Assembly: GCA_017631875.1 (NCBI GenBank)
Contig: JAGBSL010000027.1
Location: 1-64,000, forward strand
Length of the DNA stretch: 64,000 nucleotides
Direction: 5' to 3'
DNA from: Bacteroidales bacterium
Lineage (GTDB): Bacteria > Bacteroidota > Bacteroidia > Bacteroidales > UBA932
The position numbers and the translations under genes are program-made. Positions 16,801-25,346 of the stretch are shown piece by piece. Within the stretch, counting starts at the first letter, position 1. Each line of letters begins with the position of its first letter. The notes below the pieces were generated by a model. That model worked only from the letters and a program-made list of their open reading frames with translations, was not told the origin of the DNA and searched no databases.

Positions 16801-17845
16801 TGTTGATGGTGTTCAGACGTATGATGTCCTTGTTCCAGTAGAGGAGGCCTTCTGAAAGAGTGGCTATCCACACGCCGTTGCGATCGTCTGTGTATATCTT
16901 GGAAATGTCCGTGTGGTGATATATCTTCTTGCCATCGGTGAGCTCCAGATGCGGCAGGCGCAGTGTCCGGAATCCGTCGTCGCTTATTATGGACACTCCT
17001 GAGCGTGCCGTTCCTATCCATATGTCATCCTTCCTGTCGATGGCGATGGTCGTATAAAGGTCACGGCTGTCAGCTGACAGGCTGCTCACATTGCAGAAGG
17101 TTCCGTCTTCGGTGTCATATCTGACAAGATCCTTGTCGAACATCATCCAGATATCTCCGTTGGATGTTATGTCCATGGCCATTCGGCTGGACGATCCGGC
17201 TGCAGTCATTGTAGGAATGCTCTGCACGGCTCTGAATTCTTCCAGCTGCATGTTATACTCGGCCAGCATTCCGTTCATGGACATCATCCACACTTTATCT
17301 CCGTGGCGTTTCATCTCAATGGGCAGGGTCATCCCTTTTGGGAGGACTTTCGTTGCTACCGGTGTCAGTCGGTCGTATATGCATACCTTGCCGTCTTCGG
17401 TAAAGAACCAGTATCGGCCCATGTTGTCTATCACCAGATTCTTCACGATGCCGCTCACACCCATTTCTCTCAGCCTGTCGGTGATGTCGTATTCGAATTC
17501 TCTGGTCTTCATGTTGAATACCCATATGTTGTCGCGTGTGGTGCACCATATGATGTCGTCGGTCTCATCATAATATGCGGCATTCTGACCGCTGTATTCC
17601 GTATACGGGATTTCCACAGCGTTATACTTGTAGCTCCGGCAGGATGCTCCGTCATAGAAATTGAGCATAGACGATGTCTGGATGCACATGATTCCGTTCG
17701 GAAGCATAGTCATGTTCCTGACATTGTTGTCAGGCAGTCCGCTGCCTGTGTCAAGCATGCGGAAAAGATATGTCTGTGATTCTGCGGCGTCAAGGACAGT
17801 CGTGGCCGCAAGAAGAGCGGCCAGCAGTGACAGAAGTCGTTTCAT
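13868..17845 (-). CDS. Hybrid two-component system sensor/regulator (HTCS), glycan-sensing, for the region 1 PUL
   Basis: 1325 residues in one chain. Periplasmic sensor: signal peptide, then beta-propeller repeats (Reg_prop, such as GRYWFFTEDG, DIWIGTARSGVS, GNIYVGTIHGLL, GRIWVGTFYNGA) to about 690, and a Y_Y_Y domain (YSYKLENFDREW). A membrane helix near 780-800 leads to HisKA with FFTNVSHELRTPL (His838), HATPase (NNLLSNALKF, DTGIGIP, GSGIGLSIV), a receiver domain (VVDDN; phospho-acceptor Asp1128 in DVMMPNMDG) and an AraC-type HTH ending PSQYR. It would sense an oligosaccharide in the periplasm and activate the adjacent enzyme operons. I start at ATG 17845: the in-frame TTG at 17866 is part of the -7 box. 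Confidence 0.93.
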   Translation of the reverse strand: MKRLLSLLAALLAATTVLDAAESQTYLFRMLDTGSGLPDNNVRNMTMLPNGIMCIQTSSMLNFYDGASCRSYKYNAVEIPYTEYSGQNAAYYDETDDIIWCTTRDNIWVFNMKTREFEYDITDRLREMGVSGIVKNLVIDNMGRYWFFTEDGKVCIYDRLTPVATKVLPKGMTLPIEMKRHGDKVWMMSMNGMLAEYNMQLEEFRAVQSIPTMTAAGSSSRMAMDITSNGDIWMMFDKDLVRYDTEDGTFCNVSSLSADSRDLYTTIAIDRKDDIWIGTARSGVSIISDDGFRTLRLPHLELTDGKKIYHHTDISKIYTDDRNGVWIATLSEGLLYWNKDIIRLNTINNTNLSMGDMNDESVKCMVEDDKGNIYVGTIHGLLLYNPGTKEVTVPHKELKDELCISLYKDSKGRIWVGTFYNGAFCINGGGVTHFKYKDISVDMSYQEAKPNFNCVRSFYEDSKGRFWVSVYGGVGRFDPDTGFITLLREGHPGLERFMIVRDICEVPGERLYICGDNGRFIYSINDNLILTDLDSENSHLQTNQILLDNRSLLWTATTEGVGVLDLSSGIRYQVDSKDGLPAGYIMSIAEDGTGNIWAASFSHVSRIRPSINADGKYTFAVSTYGKDDGVEAGAFFQKSTISHTNGHIYFGGAHGICEVVPQDMYQDRSHTAPLLTRITVDDKNLETWGEKLTLKHDESFLTFEFSNLNYANPSHTTYSYKLENFDREWRTVTPAGPGFAQYTYLEPGSYTFMVKAANNDTDWGKTASIDIVIRPPFYQSIVAYILYVCIFLAIVAAFIFWQLHRTKRKIQENKEKEKQRQRENLDQMKFKFFTNVSHELRTPLSLIILPLESVMKEMQESPLLPKLQTMHNNANQLLSMVNHLLDFRKLEMGGEKLSLTSGNISEFVNGIVLSFKDAAQRSNIMLSFEDAMEHPMMVFDSMQMHKIVNNLLSNALKFTPEGGFINVCLTQTEDRVMHLSVSDTGIGIPAKDIGKVFDRFYRSGNIELRTGSGIGLSIVKQYVEMHSGSISVSSEVGKGTTFTVNIPMTLSPDSVEETSFGQQTEETGEITDEKAEGRTRVMVVDDNPDFREYLVGELSELYDVTPAADGRQCLELLKTCNAEIIICDVMMPNMDGFEVVKAIKNNIETSHIPVILLSARTSEDVRLEGYETGADAYLTKPFKLDILLARVRNLIEDRKKRIDTIARGAEISPAEVTITTIDQKLMTRIMQCIEKNMDNSEYSVEELSSDVGMHRMNLYRKMQSIAGMTPSEFIRTMRLKRAAQLLRDDPNLTVAEVSDMVGFNTPKYFTKYFKEMFGVTPSQYR

Positions 17846-17863
17846 TATGATCAATGTTTTTTT

Positions 17864-17895
17864 CAAAGATAAACCTTTTGAAAAAAAAGTGCAAT
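17864..17895 (-). promoter_or_regulatory. Promoter of the region 1 HTCS gene
   Basis: On the minus strand ATTG (17895-17892), a 20-bp spacer and TATCTTTG (17871-17864) give a good Bacteroidota promoter 18 bp before the ATG at 17845. It lies back-to-back with the leader of the GH97 operon starting at 17948, whose own promoter is less clear (TACTTTTA at 17905-17912 is the nearest match). Confidence 0.6.
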
Positions 17896-17947
17896 TCCGT
17901 TGAGTACTTTTATCCCTTCAAACGATATATATGTAAAAAGGAAGAAA

Positions 17948-19873
17948 ATGAAGCGGATAATAGCGTCCATACTGTTGCTTGCAGCAGCTGCTGCGGCCTC
18001 TGCGCAGACACTCAGGGTGACTTCTCCTGACGGAAGACAGGAGGCTTCGGTCGACGTCATCAGCAATGGAGGAAATACGGAAATCACATATCGGACATGG
18101 TTTGACGGCCGACCTGTGGTCCTGCCGTCGGTTCTTGATCTGACAATTGACAACCACATCTGGGAGAAGGCCCTTGCAAAGAAGGCCGATCAGGTGGACC
18201 GATGGTTTAACAACCTTGTATATGAGTCACACGAGACATTCTCGAAGGATACTGTATGGAGCAATCCATATGGTGAGCGTTCGCAGGTGCGCGATGCTTA
18301 CAACGGTGCAATCCTGCATTTTGTGAAGAGAGACGCCTCAAAGTACAGACTTGACATTGAAATCCGTGCATATGACGAAGGAATCGCCCTCAGGTATTGC
18401 CTTCCTATGCACCCGGATGCGATATATCACCGCATCCTTGCTGAAAACACAGAGTTTGCCTTCCCTGACGGCACCCAGGCATGGTATACTCAATGGGCAC
18501 AGGCTCCGTACGAACTGCTTCCGCTGAATGATTGGCCGGACGAATGCGAAAGACCTCTGACGCTGAAGCTGGCGGATGACCTTTATGCAGCAGTGGGCGA
18601 GGCGGCCCAGATAGACTTTCCTCGCGGCAAGCTCAAGCTCTCTGAAATCAAGGCAAATACTGTGGTCACTGCCCTTAATGACAATGGAACAGACATCGTC
18701 ACTCCATATGCTCTTCCTTGGCGTGTGATCATGGCTTCAGACCGCCTTGGAGGCCTTCTGGAGAATAACGACATATACCTGAACCTCAATGAGGCCTCAG
18801 CAATAGCGGATGAGACATGGGTGCGCCCTGGCAAGATAATGCGTGAGACAAGGCTTACCACAGAGAACTCCATAAAGTGCATTGATTTCTGTGCTGCCCA
18901 TGACATTGACTACATCCTTTATGACTGGAAATGGTATGGCAGGGCTGATGATTTCAATTCCGACGCCGGTAAGGTGGTCGCTCCGATAGACATGAACAAG
19001 GTTGTGGAGTACGGAAAGTCCAAGGGTGTGGGAGTCTGGGTCTACGTAAATCAGCACGCACTGCAGAAGCAGGCGGAAGAGATATTCCCTATCTACAAGG
19101 AATGGGGATTGGCAGGTATCAAGTTCGGATTCGTGCAGTTCACTTCACAACATTGGGCAGACTGGGTGCACAGGATGGTCCGCCTCGCGGCTGACAACAA
19201 TCTTATGGTGAACATCCATGACGAATACCGCCCTACAGGCTATTCAAGGACTTATCCTAATCTTCTGACACAGGAAGGCATCAGAGGAAATGAGGAGTTC
19301 CCGTCAGCGACACACAACACCATTCTTCCGTTTACGAGGATGATCTGCGGTGCCGGAGACTACACCGTGTGCTATTTTGATCCGCGTCTCAAGAACACAC
19401 ATGCGCATCAGCTGACCTTCCCGGTCATGTATTTCTCTCCTCTTCAGACGCTTTACTGGTATGACACTCCGGACCGTATCAAGGACGTCCCTGAGCTGGA
19501 GTTCTTTGACAATGTGCCTGTGGTGTGGGATGAGACAAAAGTAGTTGACGATGCCATCGGTGAGCACGTGGTGATAGCCCGTCGCAGCGGAGCGGAATGG
19601 TTTGCCGGAGCCATAACCAATGATGAAGGACGTCGCCTTTCCGTGGCGACCGGCTTCCTGGAGCAGGATAAGGATTATGTGCTCAGAGTATACACCGACG
19701 ATCCTTCATCTGACTCTCCTACAAAGGTAAAGTGCGCAAGATATATTGTAAAGGGAGGCCAGGTCCTCACATTTGACCTGCAGCCGAAGGGTGGCGCAGC
19801 AATGCACTTCATCCCTGCTGAAAAAGCCGATCTCAAAGCATATAAGAAACTTAAAGTCAGAGATGTCCTGTAA
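17948..19873 (+). CDS. GH97 family glycoside hydrolase, second copy
   Basis: 641 residues. Signal peptide (ASILLLAAAAAASAQ), N-terminal sandwich with AYDEGIALRYCL and ENTEFAFPDGTQAWY, TIM barrel with YDWKWYGRADDF, AGIKFGFVQF, NIHDEYRPTGYSRTYPN, TQEGIRGNEEFP, and a C-terminal beta domain. It is close in sequence to the GH97 at 360 but has replaced FDAGWYGW by YDWKWYG in the barrel, so specificity may differ. The start is ATG 17948; an upstream in-frame ATG at 17900 would add 16 charged residues ahead of the signal peptide. First gene of the operon 17948-28023 and divergent from the HTCS gene; its stop overlaps the GH127 start (TAATG). Confidence 0.9.
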   Translation: MKRIIASILLLAAAAAASAQTLRVTSPDGRQEASVDVISNGGNTEITYRTWFDGRPVVLPSVLDLTIDNHIWEKALAKKADQVDRWFNNLVYESHETFSKDTVWSNPYGERSQVRDAYNGAILHFVKRDASKYRLDIEIRAYDEGIALRYCLPMHPDAIYHRILAENTEFAFPDGTQAWYTQWAQAPYELLPLNDWPDECERPLTLKLADDLYAAVGEAAQIDFPRGKLKLSEIKANTVVTALNDNGTDIVTPYALPWRVIMASDRLGGLLENNDIYLNLNEASAIADETWVRPGKIMRETRLTTENSIKCIDFCAAHDIDYILYDWKWYGRADDFNSDAGKVVAPIDMNKVVEYGKSKGVGVWVYVNQHALQKQAEEIFPIYKEWGLAGIKFGFVQFTSQHWADWVHRMVRLAADNNLMVNIHDEYRPTGYSRTYPNLLTQEGIRGNEEFPSATHNTILPFTRMICGAGDYTVCYFDPRLKNTHAHQLTFPVMYFSPLQTLYWYDTPDRIKDVPELEFFDNVPVVWDETKVVDDAIGEHVVIARRSGAEWFAGAITNDEGRRLSVATGFLEQDKDYVLRVYTDDPSSDSPTKVKCARYIVKGGQVLTFDLQPKGGAAMHFIPAEKADLKAYKKLKVRDVL

Positions 19874-21786
19874 TGAAAAAAAGGTTATTAATAATATTGG
19901 TTAGTTTGTTAGTATGTGCCGGAGCCGATGGTCAGTCATTGTATCCGGGACAGTATGTGGGCAAACTGAAGGTTTCGGATGCGGCGCCTGTGAAGGCAGA
20001 GGCATTCGACCTTCAGGATGTCCGCCTGCTGCCGGGCCGCTTCTATGAGAACATGCAGCGCGACTCGGCATGGATGATGTCTATAAGTGCTGACAGACTA
20101 CTCCATAGTTTTCGTACTACAGCCGGTGTGTGGGCAGGTCTGGAGGGCGGCTACATGACGGTGAAGAAGCTGGGCGGATGGGAATCGCTTGACTGCGAGC
20201 TGCGTGGCCACACCACCGGACACATGTTGTCGGCATCGGCTCTGATGTATGCCTCTACCGGAAACGAATGCTTCAAGGCCAAAGGCGACAGCCTTGTATC
20301 AGGGCTGGCGCAGGTGCAGGAGGCTCATGGGAACGGCTATCTCAGCGCATATCCGGAAGGGCTCATAGACAGAAACATCAAGGGACAGCGTGTCTGGGCT
20401 CCTTGGTATACTCTTCATAAGATAATGTCAGGTCTTATAGACCAATATCTGTATGCTGGAAATGAAAAGGCTCTGGAAGTGGCTTCTGCAATGGGCGACT
20501 GGGCCTATGACAAGGTAAGCGGCCTGAGCGAGGAGACGCGCCGCCTGATGCTCCGCAATGAATTCGGAGGCATGCCTGAGGCGTTCTGGAATCTGTACTC
20601 TCTTACTGCAGACACTAAGCACAGATTCCTTGCGGAATGGTTCTATCATAATGATGTCATCGACCCTCTGCACGAAGGAAGAGAGGATTTCGGTACCAAG
20701 CATACCAACACCTTTATACCGAAGGTCCTTGCGGAAGCTCGTGAATATGAGCTGACAGGAGCGCCTGAATCCCGTCTTGCGGCAGATTTCTTCTGGCACG
20801 AGATGGTTGCCCATCACACATTCGCTCCCGGATGCAGCAGCGACAAGGAGCATTTCTTTGATCCTGAACACATGTCCATGCATGTTACAGGCTACACGGG
20901 AGAGACATGCTGTACCTACAACATGCTTAAGCTCTCGCGTCACCTCTTCTGCTGGACAGCGTCTTCGGAAGTAGCGGATTATTATGAACTTGCATTATAT
21001 AATCAGATACTCGGACAGCAAGACCCTTTTACCGGAATGGTCACATATTTCCTTCCTTTGAAGGCTGGTTCGCACAAGGTCTACAGCACTCCGGAAAACT
21101 CTTTCTGGTGCTGTGTCGGAAGCGGATTCGAGAATCATTCTAAATATGCGGAATCGATATACTACCATAATTCTGATTCGCTTTATGTAAACCTTTTCAT
21201 ACCTTCACAGCTGGATTGGAAGGATAAGGGACTGAAAGTGCTGCAGACCACATCATTCCCGGAAGAGGACAAGACTTGTCTCATCCTCTCCTGCGACAAG
21301 GCCGTAAAGGCTACCGTGATGTTGAGGTACCCGTCTTGGAGCGGACAGCCTGAGGTGAAGGTGAACGGCCGCAAGGTTGCGGTAAAGAAGACGTCCGGCG
21401 GATATATTCCGGTGTCACGCACATGGAAAAACGGCGACAGGATCGAGGTGCGCTATCCGATGTCGTTCAGGCTGGAGCGCCTTGCAGACAACCCGTCGCA
21501 GGCAGCTCTCTTCTATGGCCCTGTGCTCCTGGCCGGAAGGCTTGGCACAGATGGCTTCACTGGATGCCAGCCGGACTCTGATCCGTCGCAATACAACGAT
21601 TATTACAAATATGACTACCATATTCCGGAAGGACTGGACACAGTGCTTGATGTAGATGTCAATGATCTTGAAAACAGCCTCAGAAGAGTGTCGGGGCTTG
21701 ATTTTGAGACAATGGGCGGCGACCGCATCAGCCCGCTGTATGACATTCATCGCGAGCGATATGTAGTCTACTGGGATATCAGATAA
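19873..21786 (+). CDS. GH127 beta-L-arabinofuranosidase
   Basis: 637 residues, secreted (signal peptide ends near AGADGQ). An alpha/alpha barrel followed by beta-sandwich domains. The zinc and catalytic site of GH127 is visible: Glu344 and Cys346 in GETCCTYNMLKL and the Cys pair 413/414 in FWCCVGSG, equivalent to Glu338, Cys340, Cys417 and Cys418 of the bifidobacterial enzyme HypBA1, where a zinc-bound cysteine thiolate is the nucleophile. RGHTTGHMLSASA and GNGYLSAYPE are further family marks. It removes terminal beta-L-arabinofuranose, which occurs in rhamnogalacturonan II, extensins and arabinogalactan-type glycans. The related GH146 family shares this site and is the main alternative. Translationally coupled to the upstream GH97 gene. 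Confidence 0.9.
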   Translation: MKKRLLIILVSLLVCAGADGQSLYPGQYVGKLKVSDAAPVKAEAFDLQDVRLLPGRFYENMQRDSAWMMSISADRLLHSFRTTAGVWAGLEGGYMTVKKLGGWESLDCELRGHTTGHMLSASALMYASTGNECFKAKGDSLVSGLAQVQEAHGNGYLSAYPEGLIDRNIKGQRVWAPWYTLHKIMSGLIDQYLYAGNEKALEVASAMGDWAYDKVSGLSEETRRLMLRNEFGGMPEAFWNLYSLTADTKHRFLAEWFYHNDVIDPLHEGREDFGTKHTNTFIPKVLAEAREYELTGAPESRLAADFFWHEMVAHHTFAPGCSSDKEHFFDPEHMSMHVTGYTGETCCTYNMLKLSRHLFCWTASSEVADYYELALYNQILGQQDPFTGMVTYFLPLKAGSHKVYSTPENSFWCCVGSGFENHSKYAESIYYHNSDSLYVNLFIPSQLDWKDKGLKVLQTTSFPEEDKTCLILSCDKAVKATVMLRYPSWSGQPEVKVNGRKVAVKKTSGGYIPVSRTWKNGDRIEVRYPMSFRLERLADNPSQAALFYGPVLLAGRLGTDGFTGCQPDSDPSQYNDYYKYDYHIPEGLDTVLDVDVNDLENSLRRVSGLDFETMGGDRISPLYDIHRERYVVYWDIR

Positions 21787-21791
21787 CGAAT

Positions 21792-24137
21792 ATGAAACCT
21801 AAAACCATCATACTGACCTTGATCCTCCTCTGCGGCATGTCTGCAGCGGCTCAGGATCTGCACATCCCTGCGCTTCAGGCGGAATATCCTCGCATGACCG
21901 ACCGAGAGTCCGCTTCAGAGCAGAAGTCTCTCGCAAAGGCCCATGCAAAGGTAGACAGATATGTCGAGCAGCATGTCAACGATCCGGAGTGGATCGTCAG
22001 CCGTCTGCAGATGCATTGGAAGAGCCATGCGTCGGTAATCTATATCAAGGGCGAACAACTCGACCATATGGAAGGCCATGCTCCTGTCCCTACAGTCCGA
22101 TACCCTTCGAACAGGAGCGGACATTCTCCTTATGCAAGACCGTCTCTGGAAGAAATCAAGCCTTACCAGGACTCTTTGGGACTTTGGCTGAAGAACAGGG
22201 TGACAGGACAGATGCAGTGGGTGGATCCTCGTGAAGCCGGAGGAAACGTCGGTGGCATCAACATCACCATCATGGAGCTTGCCCGTGATGCTGCACGCAT
22301 ATGGTGGCTTACAGGTGACGAAAGATATGCAAAGTTTGCGTCAGATATTTTCGATGTGTACATGACAGGACTTTACTATCGTGAAGTTCCGATAGACCTG
22401 AATCACGGTCACCAGCAGACGCTTGTGGGGCTCACTAATTTTGAGGTGATCCACGAGAATATCGTTATGCCGGCGACAGAGTGCTATGATTATCTGCACG
22501 ACTACCTTGTGGGGGCGCGTCCGGAGAAGATCGTAATCTATGACGATGCGTTCCGCAAATGGGCCGATGTGATCATTGCTGGAGGCGTTCCGCAGAACAA
22601 CTGGAACCTCATCCAGGCGCAGTTCATCCTCCGCATTGCTCTTGTTCTTGGCGACAATGAGACATATGCCGACGGCAAGGGACGTAACCACTACATCAAC
22701 TGTATCCTCAATGAAGACAGCATCAGGCAGTGGTCAATCGGCAAGATGATCGACTACGGTTTCGATAAGAACACAGGCCTCTGGAAAGAGTCTCCTGGCT
22801 ATTCGACAATGGTGCTTGGGGAGTTTGACTCATTTGCTTACATGCTCCATAAGACTACAGGAATCGATCTGGTGAAGGAGTATCCTATCCTTGCCAAGGC
22901 GGCAAGGGCTCTTCCGCAGTATGTGATGCCGAACGGCCATTCTGTAAGCTGGGGCGACGGCCACTATGGTCCGCTGAAGGCTGACTTCAAGTTCCTTGAA
23001 ACTATCGAGCCGAAGGATTATCCTGAATATCAGACTCCGACATTCTGGTCGGAGGATGTGAGCTGGTTCGTGGCAAGAAGCGGCAATGATCCTAAGAACA
23101 GCCTTCTGATGAGCGTAGTCGGCTCCGAGGGCAACCATATGCATGCCAACGGCATCTCGATGGAACTTTACGGCAAGGGCTACATCCAGGCTCCTGACCT
23201 AGGACGAGGAGCGGGCTACACAACATTCGACTACCTTGAATTCTACTCGCAGTTCCCTGCACACAACACAGTGTGCGTAGACGGCGTGTCGTCATATCCT
23301 GTTATGGAATCGCATCATCCGGTGAAGCTTGTGGACTGCTATCCCGAGCCTCAGGAGAAGGAGTATGAGGAAGGACTCATGTTCGGCGAATTCAGTTTCC
23401 TTGAGCCTGAGACACAGTCCGACCAACTCCGTCAGCTCCTGATGGTGACAGAGGATCCTGAATGCGGATATTATGTGGACATCTTCCGTTCGCGCCGTCA
23501 GGACGGAAAGGACGAAACCCATGATTATTTCTATCACAACATAGGACAGGACTTCACTCTCAATATGGAGCTGGAGCCTACTGAGGAGCTGGCTTTTGCC
23601 GGAGCTCATCTGTATGCTTATTCATACCTTTGGAACAAGAGGGCTGCGCTCTGCGCTGACGATGTGGAAGGCTGTTTCACCATGACTTCTCCGGACGGTT
23701 CGAAGGTGGGCATGAAGATGTGGATGAAGGGTGAGGAAGAAAGACGTATCTTCCAGGCATATTCGCCGATGATCGATGCCCTCACACGCGCTCCTATGCC
23801 TTATGACATTAAGAATTCTCCATGTCAGACATATGTTGCCAGACAGTATGGCGAGGCTTGGGACAGGCCGTTCGTGGCTGTGTACCAGCCGTTTGCTACG
23901 GATGATGTGAAGTCTGTAGCTTCGGTGGAGTATTTCGGAGAAGGGTATGTCGGAATCAAGATCACTCTCTCTGACGGAAGTGTGAATTACATCTTCTCGT
24001 CAGACAAGAATATAAAGATGTCGTACGACGGCATCGAGACAGATGCAAAATTGTGCTTTGTCTCTGAAGGCAGGAAGTTCATATCCCGCGGAACTTATCT
24101 TAAGGTCAATGGTAAAAAGATAATCAAGAAAAAGTAA
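21792..24137 (+). CDS. Heparinase II/III-type polysaccharide lyase, subfamily unknown
   Basis: 781 residues with a signal peptide (CGMSAAAQ). The N-terminal part is an alpha/alpha toroid (ARDAARIWWLTGDERYAKFA, then QNNWNLIQAQFILRIAL near 265-285 and GLWKESPGYSTM near 330). The beta-sandwich half contains the heparinase II/III signature GSEGNHMHANGISMELYGKG (about 445-465; Asn448, His449, His451) and SQFPAHNTVCVDG (about 485-497). Families PL12, PL15, PL17, PL21 and others share this layout and cleave uronic-acid polysaccharides by beta-elimination. None of these is clearly matched, so it could be a new specificity. Its unsaturated products would go to the GH88 encoded next, 2 bp downstream. 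Confidence 0.75.
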   Translation: MKPKTIILTLILLCGMSAAAQDLHIPALQAEYPRMTDRESASEQKSLAKAHAKVDRYVEQHVNDPEWIVSRLQMHWKSHASVIYIKGEQLDHMEGHAPVPTVRYPSNRSGHSPYARPSLEEIKPYQDSLGLWLKNRVTGQMQWVDPREAGGNVGGINITIMELARDAARIWWLTGDERYAKFASDIFDVYMTGLYYREVPIDLNHGHQQTLVGLTNFEVIHENIVMPATECYDYLHDYLVGARPEKIVIYDDAFRKWADVIIAGGVPQNNWNLIQAQFILRIALVLGDNETYADGKGRNHYINCILNEDSIRQWSIGKMIDYGFDKNTGLWKESPGYSTMVLGEFDSFAYMLHKTTGIDLVKEYPILAKAARALPQYVMPNGHSVSWGDGHYGPLKADFKFLETIEPKDYPEYQTPTFWSEDVSWFVARSGNDPKNSLLMSVVGSEGNHMHANGISMELYGKGYIQAPDLGRGAGYTTFDYLEFYSQFPAHNTVCVDGVSSYPVMESHHPVKLVDCYPEPQEKEYEEGLMFGEFSFLEPETQSDQLRQLLMVTEDPECGYYVDIFRSRRQDGKDETHDYFYHNIGQDFTLNMELEPTEELAFAGAHLYAYSYLWNKRAALCADDVEGCFTMTSPDGSKVGMKMWMKGEEERRIFQAYSPMIDALTRAPMPYDIKNSPCQTYVARQYGEAWDRPFVAVYQPFATDDVKSVASVEYFGEGYVGIKITLSDGSVNYIFSSDKNIKMSYDGIETDAKLCFVSEGRKFISRGTYLKVNGKKIIKKK

Positions 24138-24139
24138 CA

Positions 24140-25336
24140 ATGATACGAATCAAGACTCTCCTGATGTGTCTTCCATGCGCTCTGATCATGGCTGCATGTT
24201 CTCCTAAGACACAAGAATCTGACACAGCATTTGTGGCGGAAGCATTGGATTACTGCGTTTCTCAGACAGAACGTTCGCTGGAAATGCTTATGCCGTATGA
24301 CTACATGATGTCTCCGCGCAACATTGCCCCGGGCGATTCCGCATGGCATCAGCGCCCTGTGTCCAAGGAACTGTGGACAGAAGGCTTCTGGCCCGGAATC
24401 CTCTGGTATGCCTATGAGTATTCCAAGGAGGAGTCGATCCTTGAAGCTGCCAAAGGTTACACTGAGGTGCTTGAATTTCTGTCGGAGCAGCCTGCATATG
24501 ACCACGACCTTGGCTTCATAATGTTCTGCAGCTATGGAAACGGTTACAGACTCACCGGCGACGAGCGCTACAAGGATATCATTGTAGCTACAGCAGAGCG
24601 TCTTGCAGAACTGTACAATCCAGCCGTCGGCACAATGCTCTCATGGCCTCGCGAGGTTCCTAACTTCGGCGGTCACAACACCATCATGGACAACATGATC
24701 AATCTCGAGACCCTTTTCTGGGCAGCTGAGAACGGCGGAAGACCGGAACTCAGAGATATCGCGATAGCTCATGCCGACACTACCATGAGATATCACTTCC
24801 GAGAGGACGGCAGCTCATACCATGTGGCTGTATATGATGCCGAGTCGGGAGAATTCATGCGCGGATGCACCCACCAGGGATATGCCGACGACACAATGTG
24901 GGCGCGTGGCCAGGCATGGGCCATCTATGGCTATACAATGTGCTACAGATTTACCCAGGACCCTCGTTATCTGGAGCATGCCTGCAAGGTTACGGATGTC
25001 TATCTTGAAGGACTTCCTGAAGATATGATTCCTTACTGGGACTTCAACGATCCTATGATCCCTGCTGCGTCAAAGGATGCTTCTGCCGCAGCAGTTGTGG
25101 CTTCTGCCCTTGTCGAGCTTTCGGGCTATGTGGACGGGGAAAAGGGACAGAAATATCTCGAAGATGCGAAGGCGATGCTTGAGTCGCTGCACTCGAACTA
25201 CCGCTCAGGCGACGTCAACCCGTCGTTCCTCCTGCACTCGACAGGCCATCGCCCTGCCGGCTCCGAGATCGACTACTCGATCATCTACGCCGACTACTAC
25301 TACATCGAAGCCCTGCTTCGTCTGAAGAATCTGTAA
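24140..25336 (+). CDS. GH88 unsaturated glucuronyl hydrolase
   Basis: 398 residues, predicted lipoprotein (Cys20 in IMAAC). The alpha/alpha barrel carries both catalytic aspartates of GH88: Asp123 in DHDLGF and Asp184 in IMDNMINL. Their 61-residue spacing equals that of Asp88 and Asp149 in the characterised Bacillus enzyme. YADDTMWARGQAWAIYG and the C-terminal SEIDYSIIYADYYYIEALLR are also typical. It hydrates and releases the 4,5-unsaturated uronate left at the non-reducing end by the lyases of this locus. GH105 is the close alternative, but the HDxGF form favours GH88. Confidence 0.92.
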   Translation: MIRIKTLLMCLPCALIMAACSPKTQESDTAFVAEALDYCVSQTERSLEMLMPYDYMMSPRNIAPGDSAWHQRPVSKELWTEGFWPGILWYAYEYSKEESILEAAKGYTEVLEFLSEQPAYDHDLGFIMFCSYGNGYRLTGDERYKDIIVATAERLAELYNPAVGTMLSWPREVPNFGGHNTIMDNMINLETLFWAAENGGRPELRDIAIAHADTTMRYHFREDGSSYHVAVYDAESGEFMRGCTHQGYADDTMWARGQAWAIYGYTMCYRFTQDPRYLEHACKVTDVYLEGLPEDMIPYWDFNDPMIPAASKDASAAAVVASALVELSGYVDGEKGQKYLEDAKAMLESLHSNYRSGDVNPSFLLHSTGHRPAGSEIDYSIIYADYYYIEALLRLKNL

Positions 25337-25346
25337 AGGCTTTAAT

